Shown: in pieces, positions 15,005 through 23,265 of the stretch
How positions within the stretch are numbered: the first letter of the stretch is position 1
How the letters are laid out: every line of letters starts with the position of its first letter
Assembly (NCBI GenBank): GCA_016186795.1
Contig: JACPKY010000002.1
Coordinates: 631,814-695,813, forward strand
Length of the DNA stretch: 64,000 nt
Reading direction: 5' to 3'
Source: Candidatus Gottesmanbacteria bacterium
GTDB taxonomy: Bacteria; Patescibacteria; Microgenomatia; 2-02-FULL-39-11
Translations under genes and position numbers: made by a program
Notes under the pieces: generated by a model
What the model was told of the DNA's origin: nothing
The model's input: the letters and a program-made list of their open reading frames with translations, nothing else
Database searches by the model: none

Positions 15005-16875
15005 AAGCTTTTCTCCTTTCGGTGGTTTTTCACTTGATAATACAATTCGTTGTACCCAGCAACATATGCATTCATCGATGCCACTATTATATCAGGAGAT
15101 GTTCCTTTCTCGACTACTTGCGTACCATTTTGCGCCTGAAGCACCATTGTCACCTCTACAGTTGAATCACTCCCAGTCGTTGGAATCTCAACGGTAAAAT
15201 CTGAGAGTTTAAATTTCAACCCATCGTGTTTTGCGATAACCTTATTGATTGCAGAAATTGCTGCATCGACCGGTCCAACCCCATCACTTTGTGCATGATA
15301 CTTCTTCCCATGCAATAAAACATCAATGGTTGCTTTGGGCCGTTTATTTTTGGTATCCCAAATTTGAAAATCGGTAAGTGTGAGATATTTATTTTTTGTC
15401 TCCTGCTGAATAATTCCTTCAAGAATAGACTGAAGATCTGCACGTCCTATGACTTTTCCTTTATCTTTTATAAACTGACGTAAACGAAGATATGTTTCCT
15501 CTAAATCTCGTTTGGGTAACTTTATACCAAACTCGTCTTTCACCACGTTTTGTATCCGACTCTTTGTAGGAAGGGAGGAAAAAAGAATTTTTTCTTTGTC
15601 CCTCACTCCTTGTGCACGAAGCGCAAACAGATTCCCAGAAATAACTCTTTTCACTTCCTTCTCATCTGGTTCAATCGTTGGAGGTTCGGCAAGTACCTTC
15701 AGAGTTGCTGCTGGATCTTTCAAGCCAGCTCCTGTTGCAACACAGACAACACGATCATCTCTTTGAATTGTTCCATCTCGTAACAGTTTCTTTAATGCAA
15801 CAATAGTGGTTGCGGATGATGGCTCAATGTAGAGAGCTTCCAAATGAGCAAGTTCCTGCTGAGCTGCAAGCGTTTCCTCATCAGAGACCGAAACGACCAT
15901 TCCATGTGAACGATTGAGCGCTTCTATAACCTTGACTCCATCAAGAGGATTCCCAACTGCGATTGCCGAATTTATGGTCTTTGGATTTTTAACGGGTTTG
16001 ATAAAAAACTCGCTCTTATCTGTTTTTTGAAATATCGAATGACACCCATAGGCCTGCACTGCAATAAGTTTTGGAAGTTTTTCGATAAATCCTAAGCGGT
16101 AATACTCCCAAAACCCCTTCCAGATAGAAGCTAAATTTGTCCCCATTCCAACAGGAACAATGACCCAGTCAATTATTGCCTCCCAAGTACTTTCTGCCAA
16201 CTCAAACCCAAGAGACTTCTGACCCTCAGACCGAAAGACATAATCTCCCGCAAGGTAATACCCGTATGTTTTGGCCGTCTTTTCTGCAAGCGTATTTGCC
16301 TCAGTGTATGTTCCACGTACCTGAATAACTTTGGCACCATACGATAGACTTTGTGCCAATTTTCCCCTTGGAGTGTTCTCGGGTACAAAGACAAAACACG
16401 AAAGACCTGCTTGAGCAGAGTAGGCTGCAACCGATGCAGCCATATTTCCGGTTGAAGCAACACAAACAGATGAGTATCCCAGTTCTTTTGCTTTATTGAT
16501 TTCAATGAAACTTCCCCGATCCTTAAATGCTCCGGTTGGGTTAAGCCCTTCATTTTTAATAAATAGTTTGGGAATCCCGATTTTCTCACCAAGTCGTCGT
16601 GCCTGATGCAAAGGTGTTCCCCCTTCCTGCAGACTAATAAGATTGTCGCGGGTCTTTAAAGGGTAAAAATCAAGATATTTCAGTGTTTTTGATGGAGTAT
16701 TTTTGAGTATGTATGCATTAACCTGCTTTTTCAGTTCGTCATAATCGTATGTTACATCAAGGGGGCCTCTACACGAGAGACAACGTGACGTAGTCTTTAG
16801 CTCATCGGTCTTTTTATGGCAAGCAACACAGGAAAGATAGTATAGATTCTTATTCATAAAAGAATTCAAATTCAT
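15001..16875 (-). CDS. threonine-synthase-like PLP enzyme fused to a LeuA-type regulatory domain
   Basis: A 624-aa two-part protein. Residues about 12-50 form a zinc ribbon (Cys 16, 19, 32, 35) as in many threonine synthases. Residues about 75-420 are the fold-II PLP domain, with GGTPLHQA, NPTGAFKDRG (Schiff-base lysine about 118), ASTGNMAASVAAYSAQAG and VPVGMGTNL. Residues about 470-615 match the LeuA dimer/allosteric domain of isopropylmalate and citramalate synthases (GVGPVDAAISAINKV, TTGSDSTVEVTMVL). The fusion inside an ilv operon that has no separate ilvA, next to ridA, suggests a feedback-controlled supplier of 2-oxobutyrate (threonine deaminase role) or a BCAA-regulated threonine synthase. 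The catalytic role is inferred; the domains are seen. Confidence 0.85.
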   Translation of the reverse strand: MNLNSFMNKNLYYLSCVACHKKTDELKTTSRCLSCRGPLDVTYDYDELKKQVNAYILKNTPSKTLKYLDFYPLKTRDNLISLQEGGTPLHQARRLGEKIGIPKLFIKNEGLNPTGAFKDRGSFIEINKAKELGYSSVCVASTGNMAASVAAYSAQAGLSCFVFVPENTPRGKLAQSLSYGAKVIQVRGTYTEANTLAEKTAKTYGYYLAGDYVFRSEGQKSLGFELAESTWEAIIDWVIVPVGMGTNLASIWKGFWEYYRLGFIEKLPKLIAVQAYGCHSIFQKTDKSEFFIKPVKNPKTINSAIAVGNPLDGVKVIEALNRSHGMVVSVSDEETLAAQQELAHLEALYIEPSSATTIVALKKLLRDGTIQRDDRVVCVATGAGLKDPAATLKVLAEPPTIEPDEKEVKRVISGNLFALRAQGVRDKEKILFSSLPTKSRIQNVVKDEFGIKLPKRDLEETYLRLRQFIKDKGKVIGRADLQSILEGIIQQETKNKYLTLTDFQIWDTKNKRPKATIDVLLHGKKYHAQSDGVGPVDAAISAINKVIAKHDGLKFKLSDFTVEIPTTGSDSTVEVTMVLQAQNGTQVVEKGTSPDIIVASMNAYVAGYNELYYQVKNHRKEKSL

Positions 16876-17354
16876 TTAAAAAGAGCTGTTCTTCCAGTAC
16901 GGACAAATTCAATAATGCGATATTCTTTCATATTTTCGTAAAAAGCGTCAATTTTTTCCTCTCCACCGGTCACCTCAACTAAGAATGTATCTTTGGTCAT
17001 ATGGAGAACCTTTGCGCGAAAGTGCTCTATTATTTTTAATATTTCACCTTTTTCTCCCTTTCCTTTAATCTGAATTTTGGCAAGAGCCAGCTCGCGACTG
17101 ATAAGTTTTTCATCGGCTACTTTCTCAACACGTAAAACATTTACCAGTTTGGCAACTTGTTTACACATATTGGCTACTTGGTCTCCGTTCCCAGAGACGG
17201 TGATGGTAAATCGCGTGACATTTGGTATCTCTGTATACCCAACGGTAGCGGTTTCGATGTTGAACATTTTTCGACGAAAAAGCCAGAGAATTCGGAAAAA
17301 AACTCCGGGAGTATTTTCACTCCAAATGATAATTGTTGAAAGATTTTTTGCCAT
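16872..17354 (-). CDS. ilvN: acetolactate synthase small (regulatory) subunit
   Basis: A 160-aa ACT-domain subunit that activates IlvB and confers feedback inhibition by valine. The N-terminal ACT domain is seen in LSTIIIWSENTPGVFFRILWLFRRKMFNIETATVGYTE, with the usual small-molecule loop, followed by the ALS_ss_C domain (REL, IKGKGEKGEILKIIEHFRAKVLHM). The ATG at 17354 is chosen: an earlier TTG lies inside ilvB. It starts 1 nt after the ilvB stop and overlaps the next gene by 4 nt. Confidence 0.94.
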   Translation of the reverse strand: MAKNLSTIIIWSENTPGVFFRILWLFRRKMFNIETATVGYTEIPNVTRFTITVSGNGDQVANMCKQVAKLVNVLRVEKVADEKLISRELALAKIQIKGKGEKGEILKIIEHFRAKVLHMTKDTFLVEVTGGEEKIDAFYENMKEYRIIEFVRTGRTALFK

Positions 17355-17355
17355 A

Positions 17356-19086
17356 TTACTTATCCTTGGGAGAAACAATCATATCCGCAATTCCAGCTCC
17401 CGCTGGAATCATAGGAAACACGTTTTCTTCGGCTTCAACTACAAACTCTACTAAAAAAGGTCCTCTCTTTTTCCGTGCTTTGGAAATTGCCTCACGAGTT
17501 TCTTTAAATGTTTTTGCTTTTAAAGAGGGAATCCCAAACCCGTCACAGAGCTTTTGGAAATTTGGGTTTTTAAGCTTCACCTCAGAGTAATTCCCTTTGT
17601 AAAATAACTCTTGCCATTGCCGAACCATTCCCAAGAAATTATTATTCAGAAGCGCTATTTTTACTTCAAGTTTTTCTTGAACGATTGTTGCCAATTCCTG
17701 GATGGTCATTTGAATTCCTCCATCTCCTATAACAATCCACACCTCACGATTGGAATCTGCACTTTTCACTCCCATTCCGGCGGGAAGTGCAAATCCCATA
17801 GTACCTAGTCCTCCTGAAGTGATGTGAGTGTTGTAATCATTAAACGTATAATATCGAGCAGCATACATCTGATTCTGCCCTACATCGGCAACAATAGTTG
17901 CTTTATTTTTAGTTTGTCTCGATATTTCCGCAATCACTTGCGCGGACTTTAAGTGCGGAGCATGCAGTTCTTTCTTATACACTTTTTCCGTTTCCTCGCG
18001 CTTCCACTGATGAAACCGCTTGAGCCACTGGGGATTCCGACGTTTGGAAAGCTTTGGAAGAATCTGCTCAAGGACCATTTTTGCATCTCCAACCACTCCA
18101 AGTGTTGGCTTTACGTTTTTCCCTAACTCAGACGGATCAATATCGATATGGATTATTTTTGCCTGTTGTGCGTACTTTGCGACATTCCCCGTCACGCGAT
18201 CATGAAATCGCATTCCAACAGCAAGAATAACATCGGCTTCATTTGGGGCCCTGTTTGCGGCAACATTCCCGTGCATTCCCGGCATACCCATAAACAACCG
18301 ATGTGTTGATGGAATTGTTGAAAGACCAAGCTGGGTGAGTGTTACCGGAATATCTTGTTTTTCTGCAATTTGCAAAAGTGTCTTCCCGTCACCTGAAAGA
18401 AGCATCCCATGTCCTGCGATAATAAGAGGACGAACGGCAGAATTTAACATGGATACTATCTTTTCAACTTCTTTTGGTGTTGCTTGTAGTCTTACTCTTC
18501 CCTCAAGATGTTTTTTGGGCAAAGGAATATGAAATTCGGCATAGGCAGTTTGCGCATCCTTTGTGATATCAACAAGTACTGGTCCGGGGCGCCCATGTGA
18601 TGCAAGATAAAATGCCTCGTACAGACTTGGTGCAATATCTTCTGCTTTTGTCACCAAATAATTGTGTTTAGTTACGGCAAGTGTCACACCCAAAACATCA
18701 GTTTCTTGAAACGCATCGGTTCCTAAAAGTGGCGATGGAACTTGTCCAGTTATACAAACAAGAGGAACACTATCAAGCATGGCATCGGCAAGACCGGTCA
18801 CAAGATTTGTTGCACCAGGTCCACTTGTTGCAAAACAAATGCCAGGTATACCGTTTGCCCATGCGTACCCTTCTGCAGCGTGAGCTGCTCCTTGCTCGTG
18901 ACGAACTAAGATATGGTGGAGCTCCGGATATTTATACAAGGCATCGTAAATCGGAATATTTGCTCCGCCCGGATACCCAAATATTGTTCGGACACCGTGG
19001 CGAAGCAAACACTCACAGACTATATCTGCCCCTTGCACTTTTTCACCTTCTTTTAATCTGGTTTTTAGTTTCGTTTTTTGCTCCAT
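17356..19086 (-). CDS. ilvB: acetolactate synthase large (catalytic) subunit
   Basis: Thiamine-diphosphate enzyme condensing pyruvate with pyruvate or 2-oxobutyrate, the committed step to Val/Leu/Ile. The 576-aa chain shows FGYPGGANIPIYDAL, HEQGAAHAAEGYAWANG with the ThDP glutamate, GPGATNLVTGLADA, and the ThDP/Mg motif VIGDGGIQMTIQELATI...LLNNNFLGMVRQWQ. The ATG at 19086 (MEQKTKLKTR) is fixed by the terminator immediately upstream. Its only plausible Shine-Dalgarno (GAGAGG) lies inside the 3' arm of that terminator, so the hairpin could block both transcription and translation. First structural gene of the ilv operon. Confidence 0.97.
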   Translation of the reverse strand: MEQKTKLKTRLKEGEKVQGADIVCECLLRHGVRTIFGYPGGANIPIYDALYKYPELHHILVRHEQGAAHAAEGYAWANGIPGICFATSGPGATNLVTGLADAMLDSVPLVCITGQVPSPLLGTDAFQETDVLGVTLAVTKHNYLVTKAEDIAPSLYEAFYLASHGRPGPVLVDITKDAQTAYAEFHIPLPKKHLEGRVRLQATPKEVEKIVSMLNSAVRPLIIAGHGMLLSGDGKTLLQIAEKQDIPVTLTQLGLSTIPSTHRLFMGMPGMHGNVAANRAPNEADVILAVGMRFHDRVTGNVAKYAQQAKIIHIDIDPSELGKNVKPTLGVVGDAKMVLEQILPKLSKRRNPQWLKRFHQWKREETEKVYKKELHAPHLKSAQVIAEISRQTKNKATIVADVGQNQMYAARYYTFNDYNTHITSGGLGTMGFALPAGMGVKSADSNREVWIVIGDGGIQMTIQELATIVQEKLEVKIALLNNNFLGMVRQWQELFYKGNYSEVKLKNPNFQKLCDGFGIPSLKAKTFKETREAISKARKKRGPFLVEFVVEAEENVFPMIPAGAGIADMIVSPKDK

Positions 19087-19119
19087 AAAACAAAAAACCT
19101 CTCGTTTCTTGAGAGGTTT
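19087..19119 (-). terminator. ilv attenuator terminator abutting ilvB
   Basis: In the RNA, AAACCTCTC pairs with GAGAGGTTT (19111-19119 with 19095-19103), a perfect 9-bp stem with a 7-nt loop, followed by TTTTTTGTTTT running directly into the ilvB ATG. It is a textbook intrinsic terminator placed before the first structural gene. Confidence 0.88.
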
Positions 19120-19173
19120 CAATCTTTATTCTTACTTTTATTTCTTTATTCTTGCCTTTATTACCTCCCAAGA
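19107..19173 (-). promoter_or_regulatory. candidate antiterminator pairing in the ilv leader
   Basis: The RNA segment UCUUGGGAGGU (19173-19163), within the leader peptide codons for Ser-Trp-Glu-Val, can pair with ACCUCUCAAGA (19117-19107): ten Watson-Crick pairs and one G-U over 11 positions. The second segment contains most of the 5' arm of the terminator, so the two structures exclude each other. A ribosome stalled on the upstream Ile/Leu/Val codons would leave the first segment free; one reaching the leader stop would cover it. Confidence 0.75.
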
Positions 19174-19233
19174 ATATCCCTGCACAATTGCAAGGACAAT
19201 AACTGAGAGAATAATAAGGTTATTTTTGATCAT
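19138..19233 (-). CDS. ilvL: ilv operon leader peptide
   Basis: A 31-codon frame (ATG at 19233, TAA at 19138) in which 14 residues are branched-chain: 7 Ile, 4 Val, 3 Leu, concentrated in LIILSVIVLAIV. It lies between a consensus promoter and the terminator before ilvB, as expected for a translated attenuator. The predicted transcription start is 3-4 nt before the ATG, so the peptide would be translated from an almost leaderless mRNA. Named by analogy with enterobacterial ilv leader peptides; no sequence homology is claimed. Confidence 0.8.
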   Translation of the reverse strand: MIKNNLIILSVIVLAIVQGYSWEVIKARIKK

Positions 19234-19243
19234 GACTGGTGGA

Positions 19244-19272
19244 ACTATAACAAAGTGATACTTTACTGTCAA
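19244..19272 (-). promoter_or_regulatory. ilv operon promoter
   Basis: Minus strand TTGACA (19272-19267), 17-nt spacer, TATAGT (19249-19244): a near-perfect sigma-70-type promoter, located 10 nt after the comM stop. The -10 ends 10 nt before the leader-peptide ATG. Confidence 0.85.
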
Positions 19273-19282
19273 TAGGCATGTT

Positions 19283-20812
19283 TTAGAAAAGTTCTTCTTC
19301 CCTAGGTCTGTATTGGAGAGCTTCTGCAATAAATCTTGGTTCAACGATTTTTTCTTCCTCTAAATCTGCGATAGTTTGCGCAAGTTTTATTATCCGGTGG
19401 TAACTTCTCGCCGATAACTGTAATGAAACTACAGCTTTTTTTAAAAGTGATAGACACTCGGTTGATAAAGGAATAAATTCTTTTATTTCCTTTGACCGTA
19501 AATCACTATTACAGGTAAATGGAGTTCCCTTAAACCGTCTCAATTGTATATCTCGTGCTTTTTGAACTCGTTTCCGAACTATTTTCGATGAATCTAGTCT
19601 CTTTTCACCTGTCAACGCTTCGATTTTTACCTGTGGCAGATGTATATGAAGATCAATACGATCATAAATAGGACCTGATACTCGCTTTGTGTACCGTATA
19701 ATCTGCCCGGCAGGACAGGTACACTTCTTGGTAAGATCTCCAAAATTTCCGCATGGGCATGGATTTGCTGCAGCAACAAGCATGAATTTCGCCGGATAGG
19801 TAATTGTTCCAGATGCTCGTGAAATAGTCACAATACCATCTTCAATTGGCTGCCGAAGAGCTTCAAGTACAGATCTCGGAAATTCAGGAAATTCATCCAA
19901 AAATAAAACACCGCGATGCGCAAGAGAAATCTCTCCTGGAATTGGACGAGCCCCTCCTCCAATAAGTCCAATTCGAGATGTCGTATGATGTGGGGCTCGA
20001 AATGGTCGTGACGAAATAAGCGAGCGACCTTGAGAAAGATTTCCCGTGATTGAATATATTTTTGTCACCTCAAGAGCTTCATTTTCTGTCAAATCGGGTA
20101 GTATTGCCGGAAACGCCCGTGCAAGCATTGTTTTTCCAGCCCCTGGTACTCCTTTGAAAAAAATATTATGACCTCCGGCTGCAGCAATCTCAAGCGCACG
20201 CTTCCCTTGCTCTTGCCCAAGTACATCAGAAAGATCAAACTCTGCGCTTTTTTCCTCATGAAAAGTATGAAACGAAACATGAGGTAAAGGAGAAATACTG
20301 CTCGTCCCTGTTATATGTCGAAAAAGTGCCAGAAGTGATTGGCACGGATAAACAGATATGTGATCAATAATTGCTGCTTCTTTCGCATTGATTTCAGAAA
20401 GATAAAGACCGGTAAATTTTTTCTCTTTTGCAAGGAGTGTAACTGGAAGAACTCCGTTGGTATGTGTAAGCGACCCATCAAGTGACAATGCCCCATACGC
20501 AAGTATCCGAGAATCTACTTTCGGAAGCTGGCCTGAGGCAATGAGAATGCCAAGAGCAATTGGCAAATCATAGGCCGGTCCATCTTTTGGAATATCAGCT
20601 GGTGCCAGATTGACGGTAATTCTATGTGGAGGAAACTCTGCACCGGAGTTTCTTATGGCTGAGCGTACTCTTTCTTTTGATTCTTCAACTGATTTTGAGG
20701 GAAGACCAACAATGGTAAAGGATGGAAGACTTTTGGTTGATATATCAACTTCGACAATAATTGGGATTGGTTCAAGACCGACTGTTGCACCAGAATGTAT
20801 TTTTGCAAACAT
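19283..20812 (-). CDS. comM: ComM/YifB family Mg-chelatase-like AAA+ ATPase
   Basis: A 509-aa AAA+ protein. ComM is a hexameric helicase that drives branch migration during integration of transformed DNA. The N-terminal domain starts FAKIHSGATVGLEPIPIIVEVDIS with VGLPSKSVEESKERVRSAIRNSG. The AAA+ core has Walker A GVPGAGKTMLARAF, Walker B GVLFLDEFPEF, and a zinc-like cysteine cluster CPCGNFGDLTKKCTC. The C-terminal helical domain SARSYHRIIKLAQTIADLE ends the protein. Length is normal. An extended -10 lies 6 nt before its ATG (leaderless). Its presence fits a naturally competent lifestyle proposed for CPR bacteria, which is inference. Confidence 0.94.
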   Translation of the reverse strand: MFAKIHSGATVGLEPIPIIVEVDISTKSLPSFTIVGLPSKSVEESKERVRSAIRNSGAEFPPHRITVNLAPADIPKDGPAYDLPIALGILIASGQLPKVDSRILAYGALSLDGSLTHTNGVLPVTLLAKEKKFTGLYLSEINAKEAAIIDHISVYPCQSLLALFRHITGTSSISPLPHVSFHTFHEEKSAEFDLSDVLGQEQGKRALEIAAAGGHNIFFKGVPGAGKTMLARAFPAILPDLTENEALEVTKIYSITGNLSQGRSLISSRPFRAPHHTTSRIGLIGGGARPIPGEISLAHRGVLFLDEFPEFPRSVLEALRQPIEDGIVTISRASGTITYPAKFMLVAAANPCPCGNFGDLTKKCTCPAGQIIRYTKRVSGPIYDRIDLHIHLPQVKIEALTGEKRLDSSKIVRKRVQKARDIQLRRFKGTPFTCNSDLRSKEIKEFIPLSTECLSLLKKAVVSLQLSARSYHRIIKLAQTIADLEEEKIVEPRFIAEALQYRPREEELF

Positions 20813-20818
20813 GTTTTT

Positions 20819-20827
20819 AGTGTACCA
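20819..20827 (-). promoter_or_regulatory. extended -10 of comM, leaderless start predicted
   Basis: Minus strand TGGTACACT (TGn plus TACACT) ends 6 nt before the comM ATG at 20812. No good -35 is visible. It lies back to back with the rnpB promoter about 25 bp away. Confidence 0.5.
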
Positions 20828-20847
20828 TGTTCTTTTTGCCTCAAAAA

Positions 20848-20856
20848 TGATATAAT
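20848..20856 (+). promoter_or_regulatory. extended -10 of rnpB
   Basis: TGATATAAT (TGn plus a perfect TATAAT) ends about 6 nt before the predicted 5' end of RNase P RNA. No clear -35 is present; an extended -10 can replace it. Confidence 0.65.
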
Positions 20857-20861
20857 CAACG

Positions 20862-21260
20862 TGTCTACGGAAGCCGGATGACTACCCTGATTTATTCGGG
20901 GAGGAAAGTCCAGACTGCTGAAGACGAGGGACTCGCGGTAACGCGTGATCCCGATTTAATCGGGACTGGTTCCCAAAAGCGAAAGCTTACGGGCCGATCC
21001 TTGAAATAACAAGGTGAGAGAGCAACAGAGACGAACGGAGATCTATAAGTCGCAAGACCATGATCGACGAGTGAAACGAGGCAATCCCACCTGCAGCAAT
21101 CTCCGAAAGGGCGATCCGCCAACTGGCGGAGACGGATGTCTTCCCGATGCCCGAAGTTTGAGAGCATCATCCCTAAAGGATGGCGGTAGTCGTCTTTAGG
21201 ACGAAACCGAGAGAAATGGTCATCTAAAAACAGAATCTGGCTTACGAGCTTTTGTAGATA
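20862..21260 (+). ncRNA. rnpB: RNase P RNA, bacterial class A-like
   Basis: The catalytic RNA that removes tRNA 5' leaders. Conserved region I is seen as GAGGAAAGTCCAGACT (from 20901) and conserved region V as ACAGAATCTGGCTTAC (21230-21245). CCAGA and TCTGG pair as helix P4, with bases changed together relative to the common CCGGG/CCCGG. The ends pair as P1: TCTACGGAAGC (20864-20874) with GCTTTTGTAGA (21248-21258). An internal hairpin TCCCGATTTAATCGGGA lies at 20949-20965. About 399 nt, normal length. Exact ends are estimated from P1. No U-rich terminator is obvious, and the gene is convergent with the next one. Confidence 0.95.
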
Positions 21261-21277
21261 TTGGAAAGTAAGAAATA

Positions 21278-22267
21278 TTATCTTGATGTTTGAGGTGGTT
21301 GTTCCCGAAACTTCATGTATTCAGAAAAGACGGTTTCAATGGTAACAACTAATGGGACCGCAAGAACTGCTCCGCCTATTCCCCCAAGTTTTGCACCGAC
21401 AAGAATAGAAAGAAGCGTCACGAGTGGAGGAAGTCCGACAGCTTGTTTCATAACATACGGTACTACCAGATTATTCTCGGCCTGCTGAATAACAAAATAG
21501 AGTGCGGCAATTGCCAGAGCATATAAAGGTGATACCGTTAAAGCAACCAGAATCGCAGGGACTGCGGAAATTATCGGTCCAATTGTTGGTACTATTTCAA
21601 GTACGCCCGCAATGATAGAAAGGGGAAGAACATACGGAAGACCAAGGAGTTGAAGTCCGATAAATGTTGAAACACCAATGATTATTCCCAAGGTGAATTG
21701 TCCACGAACCCAAGAACCGAGACGTTCCTCTATTTTTTTGATAACAACTAAAAACCTCTTTGCACCTTCTTCTCCCAAAAAAGTCTCCAGCTGCATATCT
21801 AAATTACCTCGCTCCATAATTAGATAGAAAGAGATAACAAAAATCGTAAGTACTCCGACAATATTATTAAAAACTCCGAGCGTCACTTTTAAAAGATTTT
21901 CCCCGAGCGGCGCGACCTGCTGAGTCAGTGCCTGAGGATCTATTGCAGCAAACGGTACAAATTCGTTGATATATCGGGGAAGATTATCTGATAAATGAAT
22001 TGTTTGAGAGACAAGTGGTGGAAGAAGTGCAGTTAAAAGAGATGCAATCCCTGCAATAAAAAATACATAAATTGTGAGAGCCGATACCATCCGAGGTATA
22101 CGCCATTTTTCCAGCGAATCAACCCACGGTTTTAAAGCCGACATAATAATGAATGCAATAAATAGAAGCGATATAACTTCTCTCACTTGAACAAGAAGCC
22201 AAAGGAGAAGAAGAAAGCAAACGGTAAAGATAATCGTTCTATGTGATATTTCTATTTTCGTTGGCAT
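21278..22267 (-). CDS. AI-2E family transporter (PerM-like)
   Basis: A 329-aa polytopic membrane protein of the AI-2E/PerM family (PF01594 type), with about seven or eight hydrophobic segments. It starts with a short basic head and the double helix IIFTVCFLLLLWLLVQVREVISLLFIAFII. The conserved late region IIGVSTFIGLQLLGLPYVLPLSIIAGVLEIVPTIGPIISAVPAILVAL contains the family E-x-x-P-x-x-G-P block. Members are proton- or sodium-coupled exporters of diverse solutes; autoinducer export is proven in few cases. It starts 26 nt downstream of miaA on the same strand. Confidence 0.9.
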   Translation of the reverse strand: MPTKIEISHRTIIFTVCFLLLLWLLVQVREVISLLFIAFIIMSALKPWVDSLEKWRIPRMVSALTIYVFFIAGIASLLTALLPPLVSQTIHLSDNLPRYINEFVPFAAIDPQALTQQVAPLGENLLKVTLGVFNNIVGVLTIFVISFYLIMERGNLDMQLETFLGEEGAKRFLVVIKKIEERLGSWVRGQFTLGIIIGVSTFIGLQLLGLPYVLPLSIIAGVLEIVPTIGPIISAVPAILVALTVSPLYALAIAALYFVIQQAENNLVVPYVMKQAVGLPPLVTLLSILVGAKLGGIGGAVLAVPLVVTIETVFSEYMKFREQPPQTSR

Positions 22268-22293
22268 ACAAGATCTGAACGCTCAATTGATTT

Positions 22294-23265
22294 TCATTGA
22301 GTATACCATGTCCTCACTGTTTCCTCTATATTTTCGATACAATGAGTATCTGACGGATTAAACCAGTGAACATCTCTTTCTTTTCGAAACCACGTAAGCT
22401 GCCTTTTTGCATACTGATGCTCTTTCCTCTCCCATAGAGAAATTGTATCCTCTAAAGATGCCTGTCCCAGAAAGAATTGTCGAAACTGCCGGTAACCTAA
22501 TGTATTCATTCCTGGAGATTCCCAGGAAACTCCAGAGGAAAGCAGTTTTTGTATTTCCTCTCTCACTCCATTCTTTACCCTCTTCTCAACTCGATTATTT
22601 ATATTTTGAATTCGTTGTTCAATTGGTACCTGTAAACCAATTTTTAAAACATCATACAATGGGAGTAATGAAGAAGGAGCTTTTTTCCCTCCTTTTGCAA
22701 CTTCAATTGCGCGAATTAGTCTTCTGGGATTAAAACGATCTGACTGGTTCATCTGTCCCCACTTCTTTAAATTACTTTTCTTTAAAAGTACTTGCAAATT
22801 CTCAACCGACATACTTTGCAGTCTTCTTCGCAGGTGAACATTCGGAACCACATCAATGGTTTGAATCGGATCAGTCAAGCTTTTAATATATAAACCGGTA
22901 CCTCCGACAATAATCGGCAGATGCATATGTTCATAAATTGTGTCGATGGTCTTGAGTGCAAGTGTGTGAAAGTGTGCAACACTCCATGAATCTTTGGGCT
23001 CAACCAAATCTACTAACCACACGGGAATAGTACCAACCGTGTAATACCCGTATGTTACCTCTATACCTTTCACCAGAAACGACTTTTTTAAAAGAGTAAA
23101 TCGTGAAGATGCTGGAATATCTTTCCCGGTACCAATATCCATGCCTTTGTAGATTTGTCTACTATCTGCCGATACTATTTCACCAGCAAATCGCCGGGCG
23201 AGACGAAGTGCTACATTGGTTTTCCCGGAGGCGGTAGGTCCCAAAACTATAAGGAGTTTATTCAT
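22294..23265 (-). CDS. miaA: tRNA dimethylallyltransferase
   Basis: Adds a dimethylallyl group to N6 of A37 in tRNAs reading UNN codons. The 323-aa chain begins MNKLLIVLGPTASGKTNVALRLA (Walker A), followed by IVSADSRQIYKGMDIGTGK, the VGGTGLYIKSL block, RFNPRRLIRAIEV and the closing AKRQLTWFRKERDVHWF, all diagnostic. The ATG at 23265 is chosen because it lies directly before the P-loop and overlaps the yjbQ stop by 8 nt (ATGAATAA). It operates just after MiaB in gene order but before it in the pathway. Confidence 0.96.
   Translation of the reverse strand: MNKLLIVLGPTASGKTNVALRLARRFAGEIVSADSRQIYKGMDIGTGKDIPASSRFTLLKKSFLVKGIEVTYGYYTVGTIPVWLVDLVEPKDSWSVAHFHTLALKTIDTIYEHMHLPIIVGGTGLYIKSLTDPIQTIDVVPNVHLRRRLQSMSVENLQVLLKKSNLKKWGQMNQSDRFNPRRLIRAIEVAKGGKKAPSSLLPLYDVLKIGLQVPIEQRIQNINNRVEKRVKNGVREEIQKLLSSGVSWESPGMNTLGYRQFRQFFLGQASLEDTISLWERKEHQYAKRQLTWFRKERDVHWFNPSDTHCIENIEETVRTWYTQ

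Noticed and set aside
19087..19272. T-box riboswitch upstream of ilvB
   Set aside because: No T-box consensus (AGGGUGGNACCGCG-like) or specifier stem is present, and the leader from the promoter is only about 150 nt; a translated leader peptide explains the elements better.
21014..21199. Reading frames inside 20892-21199
   Set aside because: They lie within RNase P RNA, whose conserved regions and P1/P4 pairing explain the sequence.
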